Positions 1 to 5,285 of a DNA stretch of 5,893 nt are shown here, piece after piece (within the stretch, counting starts at the first letter, position 1; every line of letters begins with the position of its first letter). The notes under the pieces were generated by a model, which saw nothing but the letters and a program-made list of their open reading frames with translations, made no database searches and was not told the origin of the DNA. Source of the stretch: an uncultured Chloroflexaceae bacterium (GTDB lineage Bacteria > Chloroflexota > Chloroflexia > Chloroflexales > Chloroflexaceae); assembly GCA_937141995.1 (NCBI GenBank), contig CAKZQX010000428.1:1-5893 (forward strand), written 5' to 3'. Made by a program: the position numbers and the translations under genes.

Positions 1-35
1 GGAGGTTTCAGAAACTTAATTTACAGGGTATTAAT

Positions 36-69
36 CAACTGTTTGAAAGAGTTCAGAACAGTTGAACTC
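36..69. repeat. Two overlapping inverted repeats (alternative hairpins)
   Basis: CAACTGTT (36-43) pairs perfectly with AACAGTTG (57-64). GAGTTCA (49-55) pairs perfectly with TGAACTC (63-69). The two stems share bases, so they exclude each other in RNA. Read on the minus strand, the second stem is followed by TTTCAAAC, so it could be a weak terminator for a gene leaving the window on the left. On the plus strand no T-tract follows. The function is not known. Confidence 0.4.
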
Positions 70-75
70 GATGTA

Positions 76-84
76 TGTGTATAA
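76..84 (-). promoter_or_regulatory. DnaA box (TTATACACA on the minus strand)
   Basis: The plus strand reads TGTGTATAA, the reverse complement of TTATACACA, which is a perfect match to the bacterial DnaA-box consensus TTATNCACA. A second perfect box lies 111 bp downstream in the opposite orientation. An AT-rich stretch lies to its left (about 12-44). DnaA binding is inferred from the motif only. Confidence 0.4.
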
Positions 85-163
85 CGTGGCGGCTGGCAAA
101 TTTGTTCCACCCCACACCCTAATGTCAGCACAGCCCGTTCGCAAGACCCGGAGCGCAGCGCGC

Positions 164-192
164 CTTTAAGTTGGCGCCAATTCTGTTATGAT
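164..192 (+). promoter_or_regulatory. Possible promoter with a central palindrome
   Basis: TATGAT (187-192) is a good -10 hexamer, 70 nt upstream of the start codon at 262. No good -35 exists at the expected place (164-169 reads CTTTAA). The spacer holds a perfect 10-bp palindrome TTGGCGCCAA (171-180), and GCGCC (160-164) also pairs with GGCGC (173-177). A weak -35 plus a palindrome between the elements is the arrangement expected of an activator- or repressor-controlled promoter. This is inference. Confidence 0.3.
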
Positions 193-195
193 CGG

Positions 196-204
196 TTATC
201 CACA
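196..204 (+). promoter_or_regulatory. DnaA box (TTATCCACA)
   Basis: TTATCCACA is identical to the strongest classical DnaA-box sequence. It lies just after the putative -10 of the first gene, around the expected transcription start. Binding here could repress the gene in a DnaA-dependent way, or the site could belong with the box at 76-84 in an origin-like or DnaA-titrating region. The match is certain; the function is not. Confidence 0.4.
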
Positions 205-261
205 ACTTCCAAACAACCACCCCACACATCCATCCCCCACAAGTCAAGGAGGTAAACATTT

Positions 262-978
262 ATGAAACAGCGACATCGTCATCGATTGCTCGCGTTGATA
301 GTCATTCTGGCGCTGGCTGCCGGCGGCATCTTTTGGGGCCGGCAAACGCTGGCGCAGAGTACCGACACGCCTACCGCAGAACGCGTAGACGGCCGTAACG
401 GCCAAACCGGCCAGCGGCTGAACATGACGCCGGAAGAGGCGCAGGCCATGCTTCTGGACGAAAGCGACGCCGTCTACCACTTTGCCGGCGGGCTCAACAA
501 CACCGACACGGCCGTACACCGGGCAACCGTGGTGCAATGCACCAACGTCAGCGCCAGTGAGACCACAGAACTGGAATTGCAACTATTCCAGTACAACGCC
601 ACCAGCGTCTACACCAGCACTGGCGAACTGCAGGAGGAGTGCCCCAACGTGCTGGAAGTCTCGTTTGAGCGCACCGCGCGCCCGATTGTCGGTGTCCGGC
701 TGACGATTGACCAGCGTAGCGGCGCTAATTGGAACGAGATTGACGCCGTTGAACTGGTCGGGCTACCCGCCGATGATGCCGCCCCCGCCGACACGGACGC
801 GGACGCGGACGCGGACGAAGCACCGGCGGACGAAGATGAAGCACCCGCCGCCGAGGAGGAACAGCCGGACGCGGAGGCCACCCCGGCCACCGAGGAGGAA
901 GCACCCGCCGAGGAGGAAGCACCCGCCGAGGAGGAAGCACCCACCGCTGAGGAGGAAGCACCCGCGGGTGAAGAGTGA
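262..978 (+). CDS. Secreted protein with Glu/Ala/Pro-rich acidic C-terminal tail
   Basis: A 238-residue protein of unrecognised function, probably exported. The start is decided by a near-perfect Shine-Dalgarno, AAGGAGGT (246-253), 8 nt before the ATG. Residues 1-32 form a Sec signal peptide: basic KQRHRHR, a hydrophobic core (about 9-24) and likely cleavage near TLAQ-S. Residues about 65-167 look like one compact beta-rich domain ending in WNEIDAVELVG, a motif reminiscent of the last strand of discoidin-like beta-sandwiches; this resemblance is weak. Its only cysteines, C93 and C127, could form a disulfide. From about residue 169 to the end the chain is low-complexity and strongly acidic, with DADADADE and repeated EEEAPA units, probably disordered and possibly a linker or cation-binding tail. 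There is no lipobox, sortase motif or C-terminal membrane segment. It converges with the ABC permease gene on the other strand. Confidence 0.85.
   Translation: MKQRHRHRLLALIVILALAAGGIFWGRQTLAQSTDTPTAERVDGRNGQTGQRLNMTPEEAQAMLLDESDAVYHFAGGLNNTDTAVHRATVVQCTNVSASETTELELQLFQYNATSVYTSTGELQEECPNVLEVSFERTARPIVGVRLTIDQRSGANWNEIDAVELVGLPADDAAPADTDADADADEAPADEDEAPAAEEEQPDAEATPATEEEAPAEEEAPAEEEAPTAEEEAPAGEE
790..819 (+). repeat. Hexanucleotide tandem repeat (GACGCG)
   Basis: GACACG, three GACGCG units and GACGAA run in tandem inside the secreted-protein gene, encoding alternating Asp-Thr/Ala. Repeat-unit gain or loss would stay in frame because the unit is 6 nt. Confidence 0.7.
892..966 (+). repeat. 18-nt coding tandem repeat (GAGGAGGAA-GCACCCGCC)
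   Basis: The block GAGGAGGAA followed by GCACCCGCC encodes EEEAPA. GAGGAGGAA occurs at 892, 910, 928 and 949; the third spacer carries a 3-nt insertion (GCACCCACCGCT). The near-identical DNA, not just protein, implies recent expansion by slippage or recombination. Units are multiples of 3, so copy-number change would alter tail length without breaking the frame. Confidence 0.8.
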
Positions 979-989
979 TCTACCGGGGG

Positions 990-1062
990 CGTAGGGACGC
1001 GCAAAAGCGCGTCCGCCGGCCATCCTGCTGCGACCGGCGGACGGGGGTTCGTAGGGACGCGC
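990..1062. repeat. GC-rich hairpin cluster with 13-nt direct repeat
   Basis: CGTAGGGACGCGC occurs twice (990-1002 and 1050-1062). After the first copy, GGACGCGC (995-1002) pairs with GCGCGTCC (1007-1014) across an AAAA loop. GTCCGCCGG (1011-1019) pairs with CCGGCGGAC (1034-1042). These two stems share 1011-1014, so they compete. No T-tract follows, so this is not an intrinsic terminator on the plus strand; it looks like a dispersed intergenic palindromic repeat just after the stop codon. Confidence 0.55.
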
Positions 1063-1116
1063 TGCTGCACACCCGCCGCCCCGCCTGCTGCGGAAATCCT
1101 TCCCAACAGCGCCGAG

Positions 1117-1154
1117 CATAAACAAAGGCAGTGAACTGATGTCGGTTCACTGCC
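1117..1154 (-). terminator. Rho-independent terminator of the minus-strand operon
   Basis: On the minus strand, GGCAGTGAAC (1154-1145) and GTTCACTGCC (1136-1127) form a perfect 10-bp stem with an 8-nt loop, followed directly by TTTGTTTATG. It starts 29 nt after the permease stop codon (TAG at 1186-1184), the expected place. The plus-strand side is not followed by T residues, so it should work mainly in the minus direction. Confidence 0.8.
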
Positions 1155-1183
1155 CACTCCGCACTCTCTACTCCCAACCAGAG

Positions 1184-2098
1184 CTACTCCTGCTGCTTAC
1201 GGCGGGGGCGCTCCTGGCGCAAGGGTTTAATCCGGCGCACACTCAGAAAGATAAAGCAGAGCGTCAAGATCCCGGCCAGCAGCGTGTAGGCCAGCCAGGG
1301 TGACGGCGCAAATATCTCGTTTCCGTCCGCGTTAAAGGAAAAATAGAAGGGGCTTTCACCCTGCGAGAGCAGGACCGCCGTGTGGCCCAGGGCAATAAAT
1401 GGATGGGCATAGATCAGTGTGCCCATTCCATAGGTAAAGAGGGGTGAGGCAAACGGATCATTCCACCCGGTTGCATTCGAGATAATCACTCCAGTGATGA
1501 TAAACAGAAACGGAATACCCAGCAGCGCCAGGATAATCGTCCCCAGCGACATCACCGTGGCTCCCAGCGTGCTGCGCATCACCGTAGACCAGAAGAGCCC
1601 CACGGTTGCATACAACATAGCGGTCATCAGCAACCCGATCAGCCCGATCAGCAACTCGGTCCCGCTCACGCCACCGAAGAGGAAAGCCAACCCGGCGAGG
1701 GGTAGCACGGCGATAATCAGCAGGCCGGCAAAGGCCAGCGCCGCCGTTAGTTTGCCCAGGGCAATCTGCCAGGGCGAGAGCAGCGTGGCAATCAATAACT
1801 CATAGGTCTGCCGCTCCTTTTCCCCCGCGATACTGCCGGCCGTCAGCGCCGGGATAATAATGCAGACCTGCACCAGCGCCGCCGTCATCACGGTTAAGAA
1901 AATGGCCTTGCCGATGCTCCGCCCTGTCTCGAAATCGGTTGCCGTAAATGATGTGCTGCTGGCGACCGCCAGGTAGATCAGCAGGGTGACAATGCCGGTA
2001 ATTACCAGGTAGACGGTCAGGATAAACATCGTACGCAGACCCCGGATGCGCCCGCGTAGCTCGCTGACCAGGACGGGATTAGCCAGAAGCGTTTTCAT
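1184..2098 (-). CDS. ABC-2 type transporter permease
   Basis: A 304-residue membrane protein that should form the channel half of an ABC exporter in the cytoplasmic membrane. Six hydrophobic segments are visible at about 24-46, 65-88, 117-141, 148-171, 180-204 and 266-286. The family signature is the segment SIAGEKERQTYELLIATLLS (about 89-108), matching the EKERGTxELLLATPLS coupling-helix region of ABC-2 permeases; the N-terminal NPVLVSELRGRIRG is also typical of this type. The tail RRIKPLRQERPRRKQQE is basic and cytoplasmic. The ATG overlaps the TGA of the upstream hydrolase gene (ATGA, 2098-2095), implying translational coupling; only a weak Shine-Dalgarno (GTGAGAA) precedes it. No ATP-binding subunit lies in the window, so the partner must be encoded elsewhere. 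The substrate cannot be told. Confidence 0.9.
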   Translation of the reverse strand: MKTLLANPVLVSELRGRIRGLRTMFILTVYLVITGIVTLLIYLAVASSTSFTATDFETGRSIGKAIFLTVMTAALVQVCIIIPALTAGSIAGEKERQTYELLIATLLSPWQIALGKLTAALAFAGLLIIAVLPLAGLAFLFGGVSGTELLIGLIGLLMTAMLYATVGLFWSTVMRSTLGATVMSLGTIILALLGIPFLFIITGVIISNATGWNDPFASPLFTYGMGTLIYAHPFIALGHTAVLLSQGESPFYFSFNADGNEIFAPSPWLAYTLLAGILTLCFIFLSVRRIKPLRQERPRRKQQE

Positions 2099-2964
2099 TG
2101 GTTTCTCACTATTATGTCGGATAAAAAATCGAGGATATACCGGTTCACCAGCTCCGGCTGCTCTTGCTGCACCCAGTGCGAGCAGCGGGTGATATAGCAG
2201 ATATGCAGATCCTCCGCATAGCGCTCGGTGCCGTGGGTCAACTCCGTGCCCAGTGCCCGATCCTGCTGCCCCCAGATCAGCAGGGTTGGCATCTCCACGC
2301 GCATAGGCGTATCCATCAGCCAGGTGTGTTCCCGGCGTAGCGCCCGATACCAGTTGAGCGCTGCCGTCAGCGCCCCCGGCTTCCTGACGGCATCTTTGAA
2401 TGCCTGAATATCCTGCGCACTCAGGGCATCCTTGCGCACCAGATCATCACACAAAACCCGCTCGAGCAACGCATAGTCGTTGGCCCGCAGCAGCGCCTCC
2501 GGCAGCCAGGGCAGTTGAAAGAAGCTGATGTAGAGGCTGCGCAGCACCTGCATCGGGTTGGTGCGCAACGCGCGCGTAAACAGGGCCGGGTGCGGCATGT
2601 TCAGCGCGATCAGGCGTGAAACCCGGTGCGGGTAGGCAATTGCCAGGTACCAGGCCAGCGCGCCGCCCCAGTCGTGACCGGCAACAATCGCTTCGGTATG
2701 CCCCAGCGCGCGGATCAGTTCACGTACATCCGTCACCAGGACATCAAGCTCGTAGCCCCAGGTGGGCTTCTCCGTCTCGTTGTAGCCGCGCAGGTCCGGC
2801 GCAACCACCGTGAAGTAAGGACTGAGTGCGGGTATCTGCTGCCGCCAGCTATACCAGAACTCCGGGAAGCCATGCAGCAGCAGCAGCAGCGGGCCGCTGC
2901 CGGCGGTAACATAGTGCATACGGATGCCGTTGACATCTGTGTAACAATGTTCGAGTTGTTCCAT
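2095..2964 (-). CDS. Alpha/beta hydrolase, epoxide hydrolase-like
   Basis: A 289-residue soluble enzyme of the alpha/beta-hydrolase fold, most like epoxide hydrolases that open epoxides to diols. HGFPEFWYSW (31-40) supplies the oxyanion loop, and APDLRGYNETEKP follows. The nucleophile elbow GHDWGG puts Asp98, not Ser, as nucleophile, as in epoxide hydrolases and haloalkane dehalogenases. Tyr145 (lid segment LYISFFQLPWLPE) and Tyr206 (NWYRAL) match the two epoxide-binding tyrosines, favouring epoxide hydrolase over dehalogenase. Asp235 (WGQQDRALG) and His263 (SHWVQQEQPE) complete the charge relay. No signal peptide is seen. The ATG at 2964 is preferred because AGGAAAG precedes it and family homology begins there; an upstream start at 3096 would translate a palindromic repeat. 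The gene ends in ATGA overlap with the permease. The natural substrate is unknown. Confidence 0.9.
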   Translation of the reverse strand: MEQLEHCYTDVNGIRMHYVTAGSGPLLLLLHGFPEFWYSWRQQIPALSPYFTVVAPDLRGYNETEKPTWGYELDVLVTDVRELIRALGHTEAIVAGHDWGGALAWYLAIAYPHRVSRLIALNMPHPALFTRALRTNPMQVLRSLYISFFQLPWLPEALLRANDYALLERVLCDDLVRKDALSAQDIQAFKDAVRKPGALTAALNWYRALRREHTWLMDTPMRVEMPTLLIWGQQDRALGTELTHGTERYAEDLHICYITRCSHWVQQEQPELVNRYILDFLSDIIVRNQ

Positions 2965-3086
2965 GACTGCTTTCCTGGGGCGGTATGCGCCACGCGTGGG
3001 TTGTCTCTTCCAACGTCCTGCTCGATCCTGGCTGCCAGTGTACCATATTCCAGACGTGGATGGCAGGTGCCGGGGTGCATGTATTG

Positions 3087-3105
3087 GCGGCAGCATGGCT
3101 GCCGC
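3087..3105. repeat. 8-bp inverted repeat, candidate dispersed repeat element
   Basis: GCGGCAGC (3087-3094) and GCTGCCGC (3098-3105) flank a 3-nt loop, in the 167-bp gap between the PAP2 and hydrolase genes. The neighbouring ACTCCAAAGGATT resembles the GGAGTGCGGCAGC-type intergenic palindromes seen in several soil and thermophile phyla, as I recall them. The 12-mer GCGGCAGCATGG recurs at 5812-5823. No T-tract follows the stem on either strand. Confidence 0.5.
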
Positions 3106-3131
3106 ACTCCAAAGGATTAAAAAGGGGCAGG

Positions 3132-4067
3132 TTAGCGCGAATGGTAGTACTGACTGTTCCGGGGAATTACCGGCTTCAGCGACCGGCGGTGGGAGCGGTA
3201 GCGGCGGGCCGTCTCGATCCCGGTGATGCCGGTTGTGAGCCAGGCAGTCCCGGCAGCATACCCGGCCACCACATCACTAAAGTAGTGAACCCCCAGATAC
3301 ATCCGGCTGAAGCCGATCAGCAGGACCAGTGTGACCGTCGCTGCAATAACCGGCCGATCCCAGCGCCGCTCGAGAAACACCACCAGCACATAGGCCAGCA
3401 TCCCGTAGGTAATCAGTGAGCCCATAGCATGACCGCTGGGAAAGCTCCAACTCATCTCGACCACGAAGGGATTGGGCAGTTCCGGGCGGTTGCGCTGAAA
3501 GATCGCTTTAAGCGTGGTGTTGAGCAGACCACCCCCGGCCGGGATGATGATCCAGCCGGCCAGCAGATACCAGTAACGGCCCGCCAGCAGCATAGCCCCT
3601 ACCATGACGACTATAACCGTGATCAATTCAGGATTTCCCAGCCAGGTGATACCTCGAAATATGGTAATTGCCGTCGCCGATACGTTCTGATACATGCTGT
3701 TCGCCAGCGCCAGATCAAAGTGGGCAATTCCTTCGCTCTCAGTGACACTATCGGCAATCTCGCCAAAAAAGTTGAGCATAGTCACAATAATCAGCAACCC
3801 TAGCATCAGATGCAGACCCAGATATTCCCGGGGCAGTAATCGCCGCCCCAGGAAGGACCAGATGCGGGGGTAGCGCTGCCGCAACCATTGTGTTGGCGGC
3901 AGATGCGTGATAAAATGCCGGATCCGGCTACCCCATTCCCATAATCGTCGGTAGTGCGCCTCGAACAAGCGCCAGAACAGGAAGATGAGCGCCAGCACGA
4001 CAACGACAAAGGCGATAAAAATCGGCAAGGCATACATGCCGAGCAGTTGCGCAATTTGTTGGATCAT
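3132..4067 (-). CDS. PAP2-family membrane phosphatase
   Basis: A 311-residue integral membrane protein of the type 2 phosphatidic acid phosphatase superfamily, which dephosphorylates lipid phosphates or diphosphates such as phosphatidic acid or undecaprenyl diphosphate. All three catalytic motifs are present: KX6RP at Lys187-Pro195 (KAIFQRNRP), PSGH at 210-213, and SRX5H at Ser254-His261 with Asp265 after it. His213 and His261 are the expected catalytic pair. Hydrophobic segments lie at about 12-32, 84-101, 148-163, 166-182, 218-232 and 240-256. The N-terminal 80 residues add one extra membrane segment and a basic cytoplasmic stretch before the core domain. ATG at 4067 is chosen over an upstream TTG at 4097, which has no ribosome site; GTGAG lies 6 nt before the ATG. 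It is transcribed divergently from the membrane-anchored hydrolase. Its lipid substrate cannot be read from sequence. Confidence 0.92.
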   Translation of the reverse strand: MIQQIAQLLGMYALPIFIAFVVVVLALIFLFWRLFEAHYRRLWEWGSRIRHFITHLPPTQWLRQRYPRIWSFLGRRLLPREYLGLHLMLGLLIIVTMLNFFGEIADSVTESEGIAHFDLALANSMYQNVSATAITIFRGITWLGNPELITVIVVMVGAMLLAGRYWYLLAGWIIIPAGGGLLNTTLKAIFQRNRPELPNPFVVEMSWSFPSGHAMGSLITYGMLAYVLVVFLERRWDRPVIAATVTLVLLIGFSRMYLGVHYFSDVVAGYAAGTAWLTTGITGIETARRYRSHRRSLKPVIPRNSQYYHSR

Positions 4068-4079
4068 AGTATGCTCACT

Positions 4080-4139
4080 GTACCTTTCTGTTTGCAATAC
4101 GTTTTAGTTCTGCTTTGCAAGAAGTGTACCGAAGGTACA
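4080..4139. promoter_or_regulatory. Divergent control region with repeated GTACC and TTTGCAA motifs
   Basis: The 82-bp gap between two divergent genes holds GTACC at 4080-4084 and 4126-4130, and GTACCGAAGGTAC (4126-4138), a palindrome with 5-bp arms. TGTACCTTTC near 4079 also mirrors GAAGGTACA (4131-4139). TTTGCAA occurs at 4091-4097 and 4114-4120, each preceded by TTCTG or TTCTGC. This symmetry suggests a shared operator for both genes. No clear -35/-10 pair was found on either strand. Confidence 0.35.
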
Positions 4140-4149
4140 GGTTTTATTG

Positions 4150-5001
4150 ATGACCAGGTATGTGCGTACGGTCGCCGGCATGTGCGGCGTCCTGCTTCTC
4201 GGGTACGGTATATACGGTATATATTGTGGGGTCCTCGTTATGATGCAGCGTCAATTTCTTTTTCCAGGCACCCAGATCGCCGCGCCACCCACGGGGGCGG
4301 AACGCCTCCCCGGCGTCGAACAGATCTGGCTTGCAACTTCATTCGGCCAGGTTGAGGCCTGGTTTCTGCCGCCGGAACTGGAGGTGGGCATCCAGGCTGC
4401 CCCGGCAGTTATTTTTGCCCACGGCAACGCCGAGTTGATCGACGACTGGCCGGATGATCTCCAGCCGTTTACGCAACTGGGGATTGGCGTGCTGCTGGTG
4501 GAGTATCCGGGGTATGGACGCTCGGCCGGTGAGCCGTCACAGCGGAGTATCACGGAAACATTTGTCACGGCGTATGATACCCTCGCCGTGCGTGATGATG
4601 TTGCTGCCGACCGGATCATTCTGCTGGGGCGCTCGCTGGGCGGCGGTGCGGTCTGTGCGCTGGCCACCGAACGACCGGCGGCAGCGCTCATTTTGATGTC
4701 AACCTTTACCGGTGTGCAGGCATTTGTCGATCATCTGGGTGTACCGGGGATGCTGGTCCAGGATCAGTTTGACAACCTGACGGTCGTTCGGAGCTACCCC
4801 GGCCCGGTGCTGGTGATCCATGGCGAGTATGATACGCTGATCCCCTACGCGCACGGAGTCGCGCTGGCCCAGGCTGCCCAGCAGGGCACGCTGGTTACGT
4901 ATGTATGTGGGCATAACGACTGTCCGCCAAGTTGGAATATCTACTGGCGGGACGTGGCGGCCTTCCTGGAGCGCGCGGGAATTATCGCGACGGGTACGTA
5001 G
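4150..5001 (+). CDS. Membrane-anchored serine alpha/beta hydrolase (BEM46/YfhR-like)
   Basis: A 283-residue protein with one N-terminal membrane segment (about 8-31) followed by an alpha/beta-hydrolase domain, the layout of the BEM46/YfhR/ABHD13-17 group. FAHGNAELI (89-97) is the oxyanion loop, EYPGYGRSAGEPS (118-130) is the group's typical strand-4 signature, and GRSLGG (160-165) is the nucleophile elbow with Ser162. Asp228 (HGEYDTLIPY) and His255 (CGHND) complete a Ser-Asp-His triad. Known relatives act as esterases or acyl-thioesterases; the substrate here is unknown. The start could be ATG 4150 or the adjoining TTG 4147; the weak CAGG at 4138-4141 is 8 nt before the ATG. Unlike the hydrolase at 2095-2964, it uses serine and is tethered to the membrane, so the two are not recent duplicates. 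Confidence 0.9.
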   Translation: MTRYVRTVAGMCGVLLLGYGIYGIYCGVLVMMQRQFLFPGTQIAAPPTGAERLPGVEQIWLATSFGQVEAWFLPPELEVGIQAAPAVIFAHGNAELIDDWPDDLQPFTQLGIGVLLVEYPGYGRSAGEPSQRSITETFVTAYDTLAVRDDVAADRIILLGRSLGGGAVCALATERPAAALILMSTFTGVQAFVDHLGVPGMLVQDQFDNLTVVRSYPGPVLVIHGEYDTLIPYAHGVALAQAAQQGTLVTYVCGHNDCPPSWNIYWRDVAAFLERAGIIATGT

Positions 5002-5098
5002 GCTCACGCTGCTCTTTGAGCGCCTGTCTGAAACGGTCGCCTATGCGGCCTGCAATGGATAAAGTCGAACTTAATTGTCGGCATCATGCAGCGTGAGC
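5002..5098. repeat. 11-bp inverted repeat separated by 75 bp
   Basis: GCTCACGCTGC (5002-5012) and GCAGCGTGAGC (5088-5098) are perfect reverse complements. The left arm starts immediately after the hydrolase stop codon. The arrangement could be a long-range hairpin at the 3' end of the mRNA or the ends of a small decayed element; no target duplication was found. Confidence 0.45.
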
Positions 5099-5181
5099 GC
5101 ATTCAGGTGCCGGTGACCAACGACCCCGACTTCGAACATATTCACGGTATCGCCGTGCGCGTGCCGTTGCCGTCAACATAG
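5006..5181 (+). pseudogene. Coding-like remnant, unrecognised
   Basis: Two stretches have the codon style of real genes, with G or C dominant at third positions, but lie in different frames. Positions 5006-5062 read TLLFERLSETVAYAACNG then stop. Positions 5032-5181 read on into MQRERIQVPV (ATG at 5086) and a C-terminus DFEHIHGIAVRVPLPST. The 31-codon ORF at 5086-5181 has no good ribosome site. The best reading is a broken gene with at least one frameshift. No family was recognised, and it could also be chance in GC-rich DNA. Confidence 0.25.
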
Positions 5182-5194
5182 CCGTTCACAACGG

Positions 5195-5227
5195 GTTGCA
5201 ACGCTTGTGTCACAGCGTCACTGCAAC
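5195..5227. repeat. Imperfect stem-loop
   Basis: GTTGCAACGCT (5195-5205) pairs with AGCGT (5214-5218) and TGCAAC (5222-5227), an 11-bp stem interrupted by a 3-nt bulge (CAC), with an 8-nt loop. No T-tract follows. It lies in the gene-poor stretch before the tRNA genes. Confidence 0.4.
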
Positions 5228-5285
5228 ATAACGCCGCATGCATTGCAGCTAAAAGCCCAACTTTACAGCAGTTGACGCACGAGCC

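Larger units (their letters stand above)
107..227 (+). repeat. 11-bp direct repeat CCACCCCACAC, two copies
   Basis: CCACCCCACAC occurs at 107-117 and again at 217-227, with copies 110 bp apart. Each copy follows a DnaA-box match, with gaps of 22 and 12 nt. The rest of the interval is unique sequence. The copies could be protein-binding sites or chance in a C-rich leader. Confidence 0.4.

Noticed and set aside
244..582. 112-codon minus-strand open frame opposite the start of the first gene
   Set aside because: It overlaps the plus-strand signal-peptide gene throughout and has no family resemblance or ribosome site.
609..1157. Long minus-strand open frame rich in Ala/Ser opposite the secreted-protein gene
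   Set aside because: It is the shadow of the acidic tail repeats and GC-rich codons; the plus-strand gene has a perfect ribosome site and a signal peptide.
2965..3096. Upstream extension of the epoxide-hydrolase-like gene to a start at 3096
   Set aside because: The added 44 codons begin inside a palindromic repeat and have no family similarity, whereas the ATG at 2964 has AGGAAAG before it.
2626..3120. 164-codon plus-strand open frame
   Set aside because: It lies mostly antisense to the epoxide-hydrolase-like gene, whose catalytic motifs are all intact.
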